This document shows positions 7,554 through 16,115 of a stretch of DNA of 64,000 nucleotides, piece by piece; within the stretch, counting starts at the first letter, position 1, and the number at the start of each line of letters is the position of its first letter. Position numbers and translations under genes: made by a program. The notes below the pieces were generated by a model. That model made no database searches and was not told the DNA's origin. It saw only the letters and a list, made by a program, of their open reading frames with translations. The stretch spans positions 92,001 through 156,000 of the forward strand of contig NZ_PIQO01000011.1 of NCBI RefSeq assembly GCF_002844575.1, given 5' to 3'. Origin of the DNA: Heyndrickxia camelliae (GTDB taxonomy: Bacteria > Bacillota > Bacilli > Bacillales > Bacillaceae_C).

Positions 7554-10500
7554 TTAATTGGTTTCTGTCGCTCCTGTGAGAATATCGTATTCCTCTCGGG
7601 ACATTAAGATATCCCTTGGTTTACTGCCCTTTGCCTCTGAAATAATCCCTTGCTGCTCCATCATCTCCATTAATCGAGCGGCACGATTATAACCAATCCT
7701 AAAATTTCTTTGTATGAGGGATGTAGATGCGGCCCCTTGCTCCATTACAAATTCACATACATCGTGAAAAATTTCATCTTCCTCATCTTGAATAATGGCT
7801 TTTTTCAAAAGTTCCTCTTGCTCAAATAAATAATCCGGCTTTCTTTCTGCTCGTACATGGGCCACTACCTGATCAATCTCCTCATCAGAGACATATGTTC
7901 CTTGCAGGCGAATTGGTTTAGAGGTTCCATTACCTAAAAAGAGCATATCACCTCTTCCTAACAGCTTCTCGGCGCCGCTTATATCAATAATCGTTCTGGA
8001 ATCTACTTGAGAAGACACAGAAAAAGCAATTCTAGTTGGAACATTTGCTTTTATTAACCCTGTAATGACGTCAACCGATGGACGTTGGGTTGCAATTATT
8101 AAGTGAATACCACAGGCTCTGGCTTTTTGAGCTATACGACAAATCGCTTCCTCAACATCTGCAGGTGCCATCATCATTAAATCTGCTAACTCATCGATAA
8201 CAATAACAATAAACGGAAGTTTTTGATTAAATTGCCTGTTTTCTTCTGCCATTTCATTATATCGCCCAATTTCTCTGACACCTGTATGTGCAAAGAGTTC
8301 ATATCTTCTTTCCATTTCTTCTACAGCCCATTTTAGAGCTGCAGTTGCTGCTTTTACATCTGTTATAACAGGACTTACCAAATGAGGAATATTATTATAT
8401 GGTGCAAGCTCCACCATTTTTGGGTCAATTAATAATAGTTTTAACTGATCCGGTGTTGATTTATATAGCAAGCTAATGAGAATAGAATTAATGCATACAC
8501 TTTTTCCAGAACCAGTCGCCCCTGCAATTAATCCATGAGGCATCTTTCTTAAGTCTGTAATAACCGGACTTCCTGAAATATCTAATCCGAGTACCGCCGT
8601 TAGAGGTGACTCACTTTTTTCAAATATTTCGCTGGAAATAATTTCACTAATATATACAGGTCTACTCTTTGCATTTGGAAGTTCAATACCAATTGTATGC
8701 TTACCTGGAATTGGTGCTTCCATGCGAATATCCTTTGCAGCAAGACTTAATTTAATATCATCACTTAAATTAGTAATTTTATTTACTTTAACACCTGGCT
8801 CTGGCTGAACTTCAAACCTTGTAACCGATGGACCTTGACTAACATTTACAACCCTTGCACGAACATTAAAACTTAAAAGTGTGTCATCCAGGAGCTCACT
8901 TTGACGATTCAGCCAATCTTTATCCATTTCTTCATGAACAGGCGGATTTAATAACTGAATTCCGGGAAAGACATAATCCTCTTCCACATATTCCTCTGTG
9001 TTCACTGTAACAGCTGTTTGCTTTTGAGCTGTTTGAACCTCTGCTACCGCTTGTTTTTTCTCTATTTTTTCTCGGTCCTTTTTTAACATAATGACATTAA
9101 ACGGAATATGCGTGCGAACTGGTGCTTGACTTGACTTAAGATTCATTTCTTCGTCATTTTCAACATTTTCTGCTTCTATATCTTGTGGGTCATTTATTGA
9201 ATCAGATTTAAATTCTGTATACATCCCATTTTCATTTTTATCTTCCGGTATTTCTGAATGATCTTCTTTATTTTGTATTTCATTTTCATCTAGTAAATGC
9301 GGACTTATTTCAGCTGTTTCATTTATCAGAGGATGTGACGGAATTTCTTCTTCTGATTCCGATTGCTCTATAATCGGCTGTTCTGCTTCGTTTGTTTTGT
9401 CTGTTTGATTCGGATTTAAGATTTCTGAACCCTCTACTGCTTGGTCAATTAGCTCTGTAAGTATTTCCCCATCTATTCTTGATTCCCTTTGATCAAGATT
9501 TTGGCTGACTTCTTGTGATTCCTGATGTTCCTCTACCACTGAGTCCCTCTGCTCTGCAATCATTTCCTCTTCTATTCTTGATTCCCTTTGATTAAGATTT
9601 TGGCTGACTTCTTGTGATTCCTGAGGTTCTTCAACCACTGAATCCTTCTGCTCTGCAATCATTTCCTCTTCTATTCTTGATCCCCTTTGATTAAGATTTT
9701 GGCTGACTTCTTGTGATTCCTGATGTTCCTCTACCACTGAGTCCCTCTGCTCTGAGATCATTTCCTCTTCTATTCTTGATTCCCTTTGATTAAGATTTTG
9801 GCTGACTTCTTGTGATTCCTGAGGTTCTTCAACCACTGAAACCTTCTGCTCTGCAATCATTTCCTCTTCTATTCTTGATCCCCTTTGATTAAGATTTTGG
9901 CTGACTTCTTGTGATTCCTGATGTTCCTCTACCACTGAGTCCCTCTGCTCTGAGATCATTTCCTCTTCTATTCTTGATTCCCTTTGATTAAGATTTTGGC
10001 TGACTTCTTGTGATTCCTGAGGTTCTTCAACCACTGAAACCTTCTGCTCTGCAATCATTTCCTCTTCTATTCTTGATCCCCTTTGATTAAGATTTTGGCT
10101 GACTTCTTGTGATTCCTGATGTTCCTCTACCACTGAGTCCCTCTGCTCTGAGATCATTTCCTCTTCTATTCTTGATTCCCTTTGATCAATATTTTGGCTG
10201 ACTTCTTGTGATTCCTGAGGTTCTTCAACCACTGAAACCTTCTGCTCTGCAATCATTTCCTCTTCTATTCTTGATTCCCTTTGATTAAGATTTTGGCTCA
10301 CTTCTTGTGATTCCTGAGGTTCCTCTACCACTAAGTCCCTCTGCTCTGCAATCATTTCCTCTTCTATTCTTCTTGATTCCCTTTGATCAAGATTTTGGCT
10401 CACTTCTTGTGATTCCTGAGGTTCTTCAACCACTGAATCCTTCTGCTCTGCGATCATTTCCTCTTCTATTCTTGAATCCCTTTGATCAATATTTTGGCTG

Positions 10501-11588
10501 ACTTCTTGTGATTCCTGAGGTTCTTCAACCACTGAGTCCCTCTGCTCTACGATCATTTCCTCTTCTATTCTTGATTCCTTTTGACCAATATTTCGGTCTG
10601 TGATTTCTTGTGGTTCCTTAGTTTCCCCAACCACTGGGTCCCTTTGCTCCACGGGAATTTCTGTTTCTATATTTGATTGGTTTTGATTGATATTTTGAGA
10701 AATTATTTCTTGTAATTCTTGTCGTTCTTCGAGCATTGTTCCCAGTTGGTTCGTATGAACTTCCTTTTTATGCCTTTGCTCCGAGAGGTATTGATCCTCT
10801 GCTTCTTGTTCGTCTATCTCTGTTTGATTCATACTATTCGGAAAAGCTGTTTCTAAATCACTTTGCTCAACTGTATGTAAATTTCTAGCATCCCATAATT
10901 CTTTTTGTAATGAAACTTCCTCTTCGGAATTTATCAGCAAATCTTCGATTTCATGTAGTGCTTTTTGGTCTTCCTTGTCTAATTTCATTGGAATCTTTTT
11001 CTTCAGTGCAGAATTATCGGTCTTTACCTCATCTGTCCTCGTTGGTATACTCTTGTGGTCTGAATGCAGTTGCAGATCCTTGTCTTCCTGTTTGTGTATA
11101 TCATTAGTTTGATTCTTACTATTTAAGGTATTCCTTCTTGGCGGACGACGAAAACCATATACAGGTGATGGAATCTCTGTTGGTCGAAAAGGCTGCTTTA
11201 TTTTTGGCTGTATTTTTGTTTGTACCGTTTGACGTTGTTCAAGAGGTGTGGATATTTCAACCGTTTTATTAAAGCTTCTTTCTGTTGGTTTATCCACGTT
11301 TGGATGATTTTTCGTTATGGAACTTGACTGTCGATTTTGATGATAATGTTGTTTATTATTCTCTTGTATTTTGGAAGCGCTTGTCTGAGTCGAAATGTTA
11401 CTTTTCTCTTCCACACGTAATGGAAAGCGAAAGTTTCCTTTTGGATATTGATAGGTAACCTTTGTTTCCATTTGTCCATTTATAGGTTCACGTCGTTCTG
11501 ACTCTGAATTTCCATAATCCTCATATTCTTCATATTCTTCACTTTCATTATTTCCAAATATTTTCTTCAAGTTTTTAAACCAACCCAT
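7554..11588 (-). CDS. sftA: FtsK/SpoIIIE-family DNA translocase SftA with expanded repeat linker
   Basis: Soluble septum-associated translocase (YtpT/SftA) that clears DNA from the closing division septum. Chosen start ATG 11588 (N-terminus MGWFKNLKKIFG, like other SftA proteins) has AAAGAG upstream; in-frame ATGs at 11660 and 11627 have no ribosome site. That gives 1344 residues against about 950 in B. subtilis. Layout: hydrophilic N-terminal part; acidic Glu/Gln linker with eleven full and two degenerate 33-residue repeats (residues ~305-715); motor with Walker A GATGSGKS (~1022) and Walker B VIVIDELADLM (~1136), TQRPSVDVITGLIKANVPTR; and a C-terminal winged-helix gamma domain (VCEFVMEQGAASTSLIQ to PRDILMS). 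The absence of N-terminal transmembrane helices separates it from SpoIIIE. The gene is framed by a terminator and a divergent lipoprotein gene; ytpR, found nearby in B. subtilis, is missing. Confidence 0.95.
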   Translation of the reverse strand: MGWFKNLKKIFGNNESEEYEEYEDYGNSESERREPINGQMETKVTYQYPKGNFRFPLRVEEKSNISTQTSASKIQENNKQHYHQNRQSSSITKNHPNVDKPTERSFNKTVEISTPLEQRQTVQTKIQPKIKQPFRPTEIPSPVYGFRRPPRRNTLNSKNQTNDIHKQEDKDLQLHSDHKSIPTRTDEVKTDNSALKKKIPMKLDKEDQKALHEIEDLLINSEEEVSLQKELWDARNLHTVEQSDLETAFPNSMNQTEIDEQEAEDQYLSEQRHKKEVHTNQLGTMLEERQELQEIISQNINQNQSNIETEIPVEQRDPVVGETKEPQEITDRNIGQKESRIEEEMIVEQRDSVVEEPQESQEVSQNIDQRDSRIEEEMIAEQKDSVVEEPQESQEVSQNLDQRESRRIEEEMIAEQRDLVVEEPQESQEVSQNLNQRESRIEEEMIAEQKVSVVEEPQESQEVSQNIDQRESRIEEEMISEQRDSVVEEHQESQEVSQNLNQRGSRIEEEMIAEQKVSVVEEPQESQEVSQNLNQRESRIEEEMISEQRDSVVEEHQESQEVSQNLNQRGSRIEEEMIAEQKVSVVEEPQESQEVSQNLNQRESRIEEEMISEQRDSVVEEHQESQEVSQNLNQRGSRIEEEMIAEQKDSVVEEPQESQEVSQNLNQRESRIEEEMIAEQRDSVVEEHQESQEVSQNLDQRESRIDGEILTELIDQAVEGSEILNPNQTDKTNEAEQPIIEQSESEEEIPSHPLINETAEISPHLLDENEIQNKEDHSEIPEDKNENGMYTEFKSDSINDPQDIEAENVENDEEMNLKSSQAPVRTHIPFNVIMLKKDREKIEKKQAVAEVQTAQKQTAVTVNTEEYVEEDYVFPGIQLLNPPVHEEMDKDWLNRQSELLDDTLLSFNVRARVVNVSQGPSVTRFEVQPEPGVKVNKITNLSDDIKLSLAAKDIRMEAPIPGKHTIGIELPNAKSRPVYISEIISSEIFEKSESPLTAVLGLDISGSPVITDLRKMPHGLIAGATGSGKSVCINSILISLLYKSTPDQLKLLLIDPKMVELAPYNNIPHLVSPVITDVKAATAALKWAVEEMERRYELFAHTGVREIGRYNEMAEENRQFNQKLPFIVIVIDELADLMMMAPADVEEAICRIAQKARACGIHLIIATQRPSVDVITGLIKANVPTRIAFSVSSQVDSRTIIDISGAEKLLGRGDMLFLGNGTSKPIRLQGTYVSDEEIDQVVAHVRAERKPDYLFEQEELLKKAIIQDEEDEIFHDVCEFVMEQGAASTSLIQRNFRIGYNRAARLMEMMEQQGIISEAKGSKPRDILMSREEYDILTGATETN
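9450..10680 (-). repeat. Tandem 99-bp coding repeats inside sftA
   Basis: Eleven near-perfect 99-bp units encode SRIEEEMI(A/S)EQ, then (R/K)(D/V)SVVEE(P/H)QESQ and EVSQN(L/I)(N/D)QR(E/G), flanked by one degenerate unit at each end. From the fourth unit on, alternate units differ consistently (QK...EEP against QR...EEH), so there is a 198-bp higher-order period. One unit near 10365 carries one extra codon (an added Arg) from a CTT microduplication. Reading frame is kept throughout. Confidence 0.95.
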
Positions 11589-11812
11589 GTTATCACTCTT
11601 TCTATTGTTAAACCTTTTTAAATTCATAAGGAAATGTTTAAAAAATCCTATATTATTCATTATACAGAGATATAGTGAAATTTCGAGGTATTTTCTTTTA
11701 CACTAGACAAAATAAGTAAATTTACTGCCTTTGCTAACAATAATTAGCAGAATGAAAATCATTTATGTTTGGGAAATTAATAAGGATTCACGAAATAAAG
11801 GAGGAGATAAGG

Positions 11813-12424
11813 TTGAAATTCGTTAAGACAGTATTAACTCTTGGTCTTGCTTCAGGATTATTATTAGGATGTACCAATAATAATGCCGACAGAGGGAAAA
11901 ATAATGTAAGTCCTGTTCGTTATAATCCAAACACGAACACTGATAATAACAACAATTTAGATCGGGTAAGTTATACCGATAACCTAGGCCCTGGAGCAAA
12001 TGTAAACTACCGCGACCGTGATAACAATATGGGAGTTAACCGAGATAACAATCTTGGAACTGATGTAAATTACAACAATAATGATCGCAGCAATTACAGA
12101 ATTGCAAAAGATGCCGCGCAGCGTGTATCTAATTTAAAAGAAGTTCGTAATGCTAATGTCCTTGTTACAGGGAACAATGCATATGTGGCAGTTTTACTAA
12201 ACGACCGCTCTAGAAAAGAATTACCAAAAACATTTGAGAACAAGATTGCCAATGAGGTCAGAAAAGCAGACAATACCATCGATAATGTATATGTGACAAC
12301 AAACCCTGATTTTTATAATCGTGTAACTGATTTTGGAAATGAGATACAAAATGGTCATCCGGTAAGAGGATTATACGACCAAATGAGTAATACGATTAAA
12401 AGAGTGTTTCCTAACAATCGATAA
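11813..12424 (+). CDS. YhcN/YlaJ-family sporulation lipoprotein
   Basis: Probable spore-membrane lipoprotein of the YhcN/YlaJ family. Translation is taken from TTG 11813: AAAGGAGGAG lies six bases upstream and the resulting N-terminus (LKFVKTVLTLGLASG) is a classic signal peptide ending in lipobox LLLGC, so Cys-20 would be lipidated. A low-complexity Asn/Asp-rich region follows (repeats of NNNLDRV, DRDNNMGVNRDNNLG). The C-terminal half is the conserved folded domain (YRIAKDAAQRVSNLKEVRN, then VLVTGNNAYVAVLL and VYVTTNPDFYNRV). The upstream ATG 11765 would bury the signal peptide. The gene is alone, divergent from sftA, and ends in a strong terminator. Spore expression is inferred from family only. 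Confidence 0.88.
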   Translation: MKFVKTVLTLGLASGLLLGCTNNNADRGKNNVSPVRYNPNTNTDNNNNLDRVSYTDNLGPGANVNYRDRDNNMGVNRDNNLGTDVNYNNNDRSNYRIAKDAAQRVSNLKEVRNANVLVTGNNAYVAVLLNDRSRKELPKTFENKIANEVRKADNTIDNVYVTTNPDFYNRVTDFGNEIQNGHPVRGLYDQMSNTIKRVFPNNR

Positions 12425-12428
12425 AAGT

Positions 12429-12458
12429 AAAAGGACCAGTCTGTTACTGGTCCTTTTT
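12429..12458 (+). terminator. Terminator of the YhcN-like gene
   Basis: AAAGGACCAGT, five-base loop, ACTGGTCCTTTTT. It probably also works for ytpQ, which converges from the right. Confidence 0.88.
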
Positions 12459-12503
12459 ACTTTTAACTTAATTTTCATACCTGATAAAAAAGCAAGTTTC
12501 GTG

Positions 12504-13304
12504 CTATTTTCTGCGATTCTTTGCCATGATAAATATTGGTTCTAATTCTCCATTTTCATATATAAATGACAATGCTGTGATTGGTACATGTCCATTCGTA
12601 AAGAAGCTCATTGTCATTTGGGCTAAGATATCATATCCTGTGTCATTGCGTATGTCACAAATGATAAGTACATCTTGATGAGGAACAGCAACAGCCATAT
12701 CTCCCTCTACTTTCTCTGACATTTCTTTTAAAAACTTTTCGTTTAATATTCTGCTTGCATCATATCCATCATTTGTGTTCAAGAAATAATATACATTTCC
12801 TGCAACTGTATCTTTTTTCATATCAGTTGACAACGAGCGAAGATTAAATTGGGCCATTTCGTGGATTTTCTCCTTGTCCCAACCTTCTTTTTTCAATAAT
12901 TCATCATCTACCAGCCTATATGTGTTCCCTAAATCCAATGCATAATAAATACGAGTTTCCGCAGTATGGGAATCCGTTATAAATTTATTGCCATCTGTTG
13001 TTTCAAGTGGAAAAGAAGTAGAACGAATAACAGGGAATATTTTTCTCTCATTACCCGAAATCTGTTGCTCCGTACCCATTACTTCTAACGCTTCTTCCAC
13101 ATAATAAACTACTTCATCTATAGCCTTATCTTGATCTTCATGCCATTTTGAAACCGCATTTGCTATAGACACTGTTATTCCCTTACCAGTTTCCTTATTT
13201 TCGAATCGAATTGTTTCCTTTTCACGATCATAGTAAATACTGCGGTTTTCCTTTTGCAATCTTTTTTCAAGTTCTCTCTTCATTTTTTTTGTATCCATCT
13301 TCAC
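12504..13304 (-). CDS. ytpQ: YtpQ, DUF1444 family protein
   Basis: Conserved Bacillus cytosolic protein of the DUF1444 (YtpQ) family, biochemical role unknown. 266 residues, no signal or membrane segment; Lys-rich start ([15 protein letters not shown]), conserved core with [13 protein letters not shown] and a C-terminal alpha/beta stretch ending [13 protein letters not shown] 13304 is preceded by AAAGGG about ten bases upstream; ATG 13298 is the alternative. YtpP follows upstream in the same direction with about 85 bases and a hairpin between them. In B. subtilis ytpQ and ytpP are also adjacent. Confidence 0.88.
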   Translation of the reverse strand: MKMDTKKMKRELEKRLQKENRSIYYDREKETIRFENKETGKGITVSIANAVSKWHEDQDKAIDEVVYYVEEALEVMGTEQQISGNERKIFPVIRSTSFPLETTDGNKFITDSHTAETRIYYALDLGNTYRLVDDELLKKEGWDKEKIHEMAQFNLRSLSTDMKKDTVAGNVYYFLNTNDGYDASRILNEKFLKEMSEKVEGDMAVAVPHQDVLIICDIRNDTGYDILAQMTMSFFTNGHVPITALSFIYENGELEPIFIMAKNRRK

Positions 13305-13345
13305 GACCTATCATCCCTTTGGGTAATATTTTGATTATCTCATTT

Positions 13346-13378
13346 TACATGAAAAAACCTCCATCTAAAAGACAGAGG
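13346..13378 (-). terminator. Hairpin between ytpP and ytpQ
   Basis: Leftward AAAAGCCTC ... GAGGTTTTTT with a 13-base loop that can pair partly. It probably ends or attenuates ytpP transcription before ytpQ. Confidence 0.6.
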
Positions 13379-13388
13379 CTTTTTATTT

Positions 13389-13703
13389 CTATTTAAGACC
13401 ATTAATAAAGTTTTCAATTTCCTCTTTTGTTTTACGATCTTTACTGACAAAACGACCGATCTCTTTACCGTCCTGATATGCAAGAAAGCTTGGAATTCCA
13501 AAAATACTTAGTTCCCCACAAAGATCGATAAATTGATCACGATCAACATACACAAATGTGTAATCAGAAAATTCCTTTTCTATTTCAGGTAATACCGGTT
13601 CTATAAAGCGACAATCAGGACACCAGTCCGCTGAGAACATAAAAATATGTTTTCCTTCCTTCGTAAGTTCATGAAATTGATCAACAGACATTAATTTTTC
13701 CAT
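13389..13703 (-). CDS. ytpP: YtpP thioredoxin-like protein
   Basis: Thioredoxin-fold protein of 104 residues with active-site motif SADWCPDCRF (Cys-28/Cys-31; CPDC instead of the usual CGPC) and the cis-proline loop FGIPSFLAY. The CPDC centre and lack of a signal peptide suggest a cytosolic thiol-disulfide role; in B. subtilis YtpP has been linked to bacillithiol-type redox control. AGGAGG sits just before ATG 13703. It is 12 bases from the preceding lipoprotein gene, so the two are probably one transcript. Confidence 0.9.
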   Translation of the reverse strand: MEKLMSVDQFHELTKEGKHIFMFSADWCPDCRFIEPVLPEIEKEFSDYTFVYVDRDQFIDLCGELSIFGIPSFLAYQDGKEIGRFVSKDRKTKEEIENFINGLK

Positions 13704-13715
13704 TTTACTTCCTCC

Positions 13716-14213
13716 TTATTTAGTACTTTTATATTTTACAGAAGAAACAACTTTCGCCATTTTCTCAGAGTCACTTGCTATATTTTTCATACTTGTTTCA
13801 GTTGTCATTTTAATACCGCCAACTCCAACAATAACCTCATAAAGGTCCTTTTTTACCTTTGAGATAAGAAGGTAGCCAAATCTCTTATTAGATGAAAAAG
13901 TTTTATCAACAAGCAGCCTCTTATTTAATTTTGATATTTTATAAACTTCCTTGCTAGTTTCTGCTTCTTTTTGATTGTAAAATAAAAGATAATTTTGTCT
14001 TCCTCTGTTCATAATAATATTATTAGGAGATTCTTTTTTAATCTTCATTCCAAACGGAAGATAGAAATATACATTTTTAGCTGTTTTTTTTGCAGCTTTT
14101 GGCTGTTCTGAAAGAGCTTCACTTACTTTTTTTGCAGCTTCGTCTTGTTGTTCTTTCAAAGAAGTGCTGCATCCTCCCATAAGACCTATTACCAATATCA
14201 AAAGTAATCCCAT
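13716..14213 (-). CDS. Putative lipoprotein of unknown function
   Basis: I do not recognise the family. The product has a hydrophobic N-terminus with lipobox LMGGC (Cys-15 from ATG 14213) and an Ala/Lys-rich linker, then a folded domain with YFYLPFGMKIKKES, NYLLFYNQKEAET and VGVGGIKMTTE. The ATG at 14213 has no ribosome site. A perfect AGGAGGAA at 14245-14238 points instead to an in-frame ATT codon at 14231, eight bases away, which would add MLRKLS and supply the positively charged N-region a signal peptide needs. No other ATG, GTG or TTG is in frame there. It probably shares a transcript with ytpP (12-base gap). No promoter signature was found. Confidence 0.7.
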   Translation of the reverse strand: MGLLLILVIGLMGGCSTSLKEQQDEAAKKVSEALSEQPKAAKKTAKNVYFYLPFGMKIKKESPNNIIMNRGRQNYLLFYNQKEAETSKEVYKISKLNKRLLVDKTFSSNKRFGYLLISKVKKDLYEVIVGVGGIKMTTETSMKNIASDSEKMAKVVSSVKYKSTK

Positions 14214-14352
14214 TGATAATTTACGTAAAATAGTATGTTCCTCCTAAACTCCCCATATATTTACTACTATTTTAGCTTGTTTATTTTATAATTGACAAGT
14301 AATTAGAACATCGGAACCTTATATATTGCAAGGGAAACAATACATATAAGTA

Positions 14353-14871
14353 CTATTGCACATTTCTATATTGATATTGACCAATCAATAACTTCATGAC
14401 ATGAACAAACATCTCTTCTCTTGTAACCAGTCCATTAGTAAATATTCCAATGGCTCCTTCCTTCTTGCCGACACTTTTTTTATTTGCATAATTATCCATA
14501 ACTGGTCCAAGCTCTTCACCAGTACGCAGTCTTGATGATATTTCCTCAGGAAGGATAATTCTAGCACCCCCCGCAATAATCGGCGCTGCTGTTCTTTCTA
14601 CTAAAGCTCCCCAATTACAGACTTGTAATCCAAATTCTGATTCTGTTACCCCTCCTTCCAACCCAACTGCAATCTCTACCTCTTGATTATTTAAACAGTT
14701 TTTTGCTCTTTGTACTGCCCCTTTAATGGTTTCTTCGTCTGAAAAAGGCTGTGCCCTAACACCGGAAGCCACATCCATCGGTTGAATCTCTACCTCCATA
14801 TGCATTTCTTTGAACGCTTGTTTTACCGCATTTATTTTGGCAGGATTTTTTGAGCCAATTGCAACTAACAT
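14353..14871 (-). CDS. DUF84 family inosine/xanthosine triphosphatase
   Basis: Homologue of the YjjX-type DUF84 NTP phosphatases that clean non-canonical purine nucleotides (ITP, XTP) from the pool. 172 residues; the start MLVAIGSKNPAKINAV carries the substrate-binding SKNPAK motif, followed by GVRAQPFSDEET and the conserved VGLEGGV. The C-terminal GPVMDNYANKKSVGKKEGAIG is also typical. AAAAGGAGAG precedes ATG 14871. It is separated from ytoP by a terminator and from the lipoprotein by 120 bases, so it is its own unit. Confidence 0.85.
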   Translation of the reverse strand: MLVAIGSKNPAKINAVKQAFKEMHMEVEIQPMDVASGVRAQPFSDEETIKGAVQRAKNCLNNQEVEIAVGLEGGVTESEFGLQVCNWGALVERTAAPIIAGGARIILPEEISSRLRTGEELGPVMDNYANKKSVGKKEGAIGIFTNGLVTREEMFVHVMKLLIGQYQYRNVQ

Positions 14872-14918
14872 ATCGATCTCTCCTTTTAGACGTTACATGA
14901 TTATTTTGTGGCTAACTA

Positions 14919-14944
14919 TAAAAAAGAGGAGCGATATGCCCCTC
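14919..14944 (-). terminator. ytoP terminator
   Basis: Leftward GAGGGGC, loop, GCTCCTC, then TTTTTT. Seven-base stem with one G-T pair, directly after the ytoP stop. Confidence 0.8.
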
Positions 14945-14953
14945 ATCTGTGTT

Positions 14954-16024
14954 CTATTTTGCTCGAATCGCTGCAACAGTTGATTTATCACATGCTTTTA
15001 CAAGTTTAACTAATAAAGCTTTGGCAGCTGCATAATCATCAACATGGATCATCGATGCATGAGTATGAATATAACGAGAACAAATTCCTACAACTGCACT
15101 AGGCACTCCTTCACCAGAAGTATGAACTCGCCCAGCATCTGTACCGCCTTGTGACACAAAGTATTGGTAAGGGATATTATTGCTCTCTGCTGTATCAAGC
15201 ACAAATTCGCGCATCCCTTTATGGGTTACCATCGAACGATCAAAAATACGTAACAAAGTACCTTTACCTAATTGCCCAAATTCATCTTTATTACCAGACA
15301 TGTCATTTGCTGGACTGGCATCTAATGCAAAGAAAATATCTGGCTTAATCATATTGGCCGCTGCTTGAGCTCCGCGAAGACCAACCTCTTCTTGCACATT
15401 TGCTCCTGAATAAAGTATATTTGGGATGGATTCACCTTGAAGCTCCTTTAATAATTCTATCGATAAACCGCATCCGTAGCGATTATCCCAAGCCTTTGCT
15501 AATATCTTCTTTTCGTTTGCCATTACAGTAAAAGGGCAAATAGGAACAATCTGCTGACCAGGTTTAATTCCTATTCTTTTCGCATCCTCACGGTCGTCTG
15601 CACCGATATCAATGAGCATATTTTTAACATCCATCGGTTTATTTCGCTGACTGTCATCTAATAAATGCGGAGGGATAGAACCAATTACTCCAATGATTGG
15701 ACCATTATCCGTTATAATCTGGACACGCTGAGCAAGCAATACTTGACTCCACCAACCGCCAAGTGTTTGAAAACGAATCATACCGTTATCCGTAATGGAA
15801 GTAACCATAAAACCTACTTCATCCATATGGCCAGCTACCATAACTGTCGGGCCATTAGTATCTCCTCGTTTCACACCAAAGATACCGCCAAGTCCATCCT
15901 GCACCACTTCGTCCGTATATTTTGATAGTTCTTCACGCATAAATTTTCTTACCTGATGTTCATTTCCCGGTGCACCAGGCAGTTCTGTTAATGTTCTAAA
16001 AAGTTCGAGCGTCGCCTTTTCCAT
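14954..16024 (-). CDS. ytoP: M42 family glutamyl aminopeptidase YtoP
   Basis: Cytosolic M42 metallopeptidase, usually a large tetrahedral complex that trims peptides. 356 residues (B. subtilis YtoP has 357). Binuclear metal and catalytic motifs are intact: [42 protein letters not shown] and [12 protein letters not shown] 16024 follows AAAGGGG. The nearby gene on the left ends in a terminator of its own. No unusual residues. Confidence 0.94.
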   Translation of the reverse strand: MEKATLELFRTLTELPGAPGNEHQVRKFMREELSKYTDEVVQDGLGGIFGVKRGDTNGPTVMVAGHMDEVGFMVTSITDNGMIRFQTLGGWWSQVLLAQRVQIITDNGPIIGVIGSIPPHLLDDSQRNKPMDVKNMLIDIGADDREDAKRIGIKPGQQIVPICPFTVMANEKKILAKAWDNRYGCGLSIELLKELQGESIPNILYSGANVQEEVGLRGAQAAANMIKPDIFFALDASPANDMSGNKDEFGQLGKGTLLRIFDRSMVTHKGMREFVLDTAESNNIPYQYFVSQGGTDAGRVHTSGEGVPSAVVGICSRYIHTHASMIHVDDYAAAKALLVKLVKACDKSTVAAIRAK

Positions 16025-16115
16025 CGATTCTTATACCCCTTTACAGACAAAGTTATAGTATATGTACCTCTTCATTTTACAGAACTTTCATACTGCTTGC
16101 CAGTATTTGAGTATA

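Noticed and set aside
10307..10501. 64-codon frame opposite the sftA repeats
   Set aside because: Antisense shadow of the 99-bp coding repeats.
9450..10680. Array resembling CRISPR (regular near-identical units)
   Set aside because: Units are contiguous, 99 bp, in frame and translated; there are no unique spacers and no cas genes.
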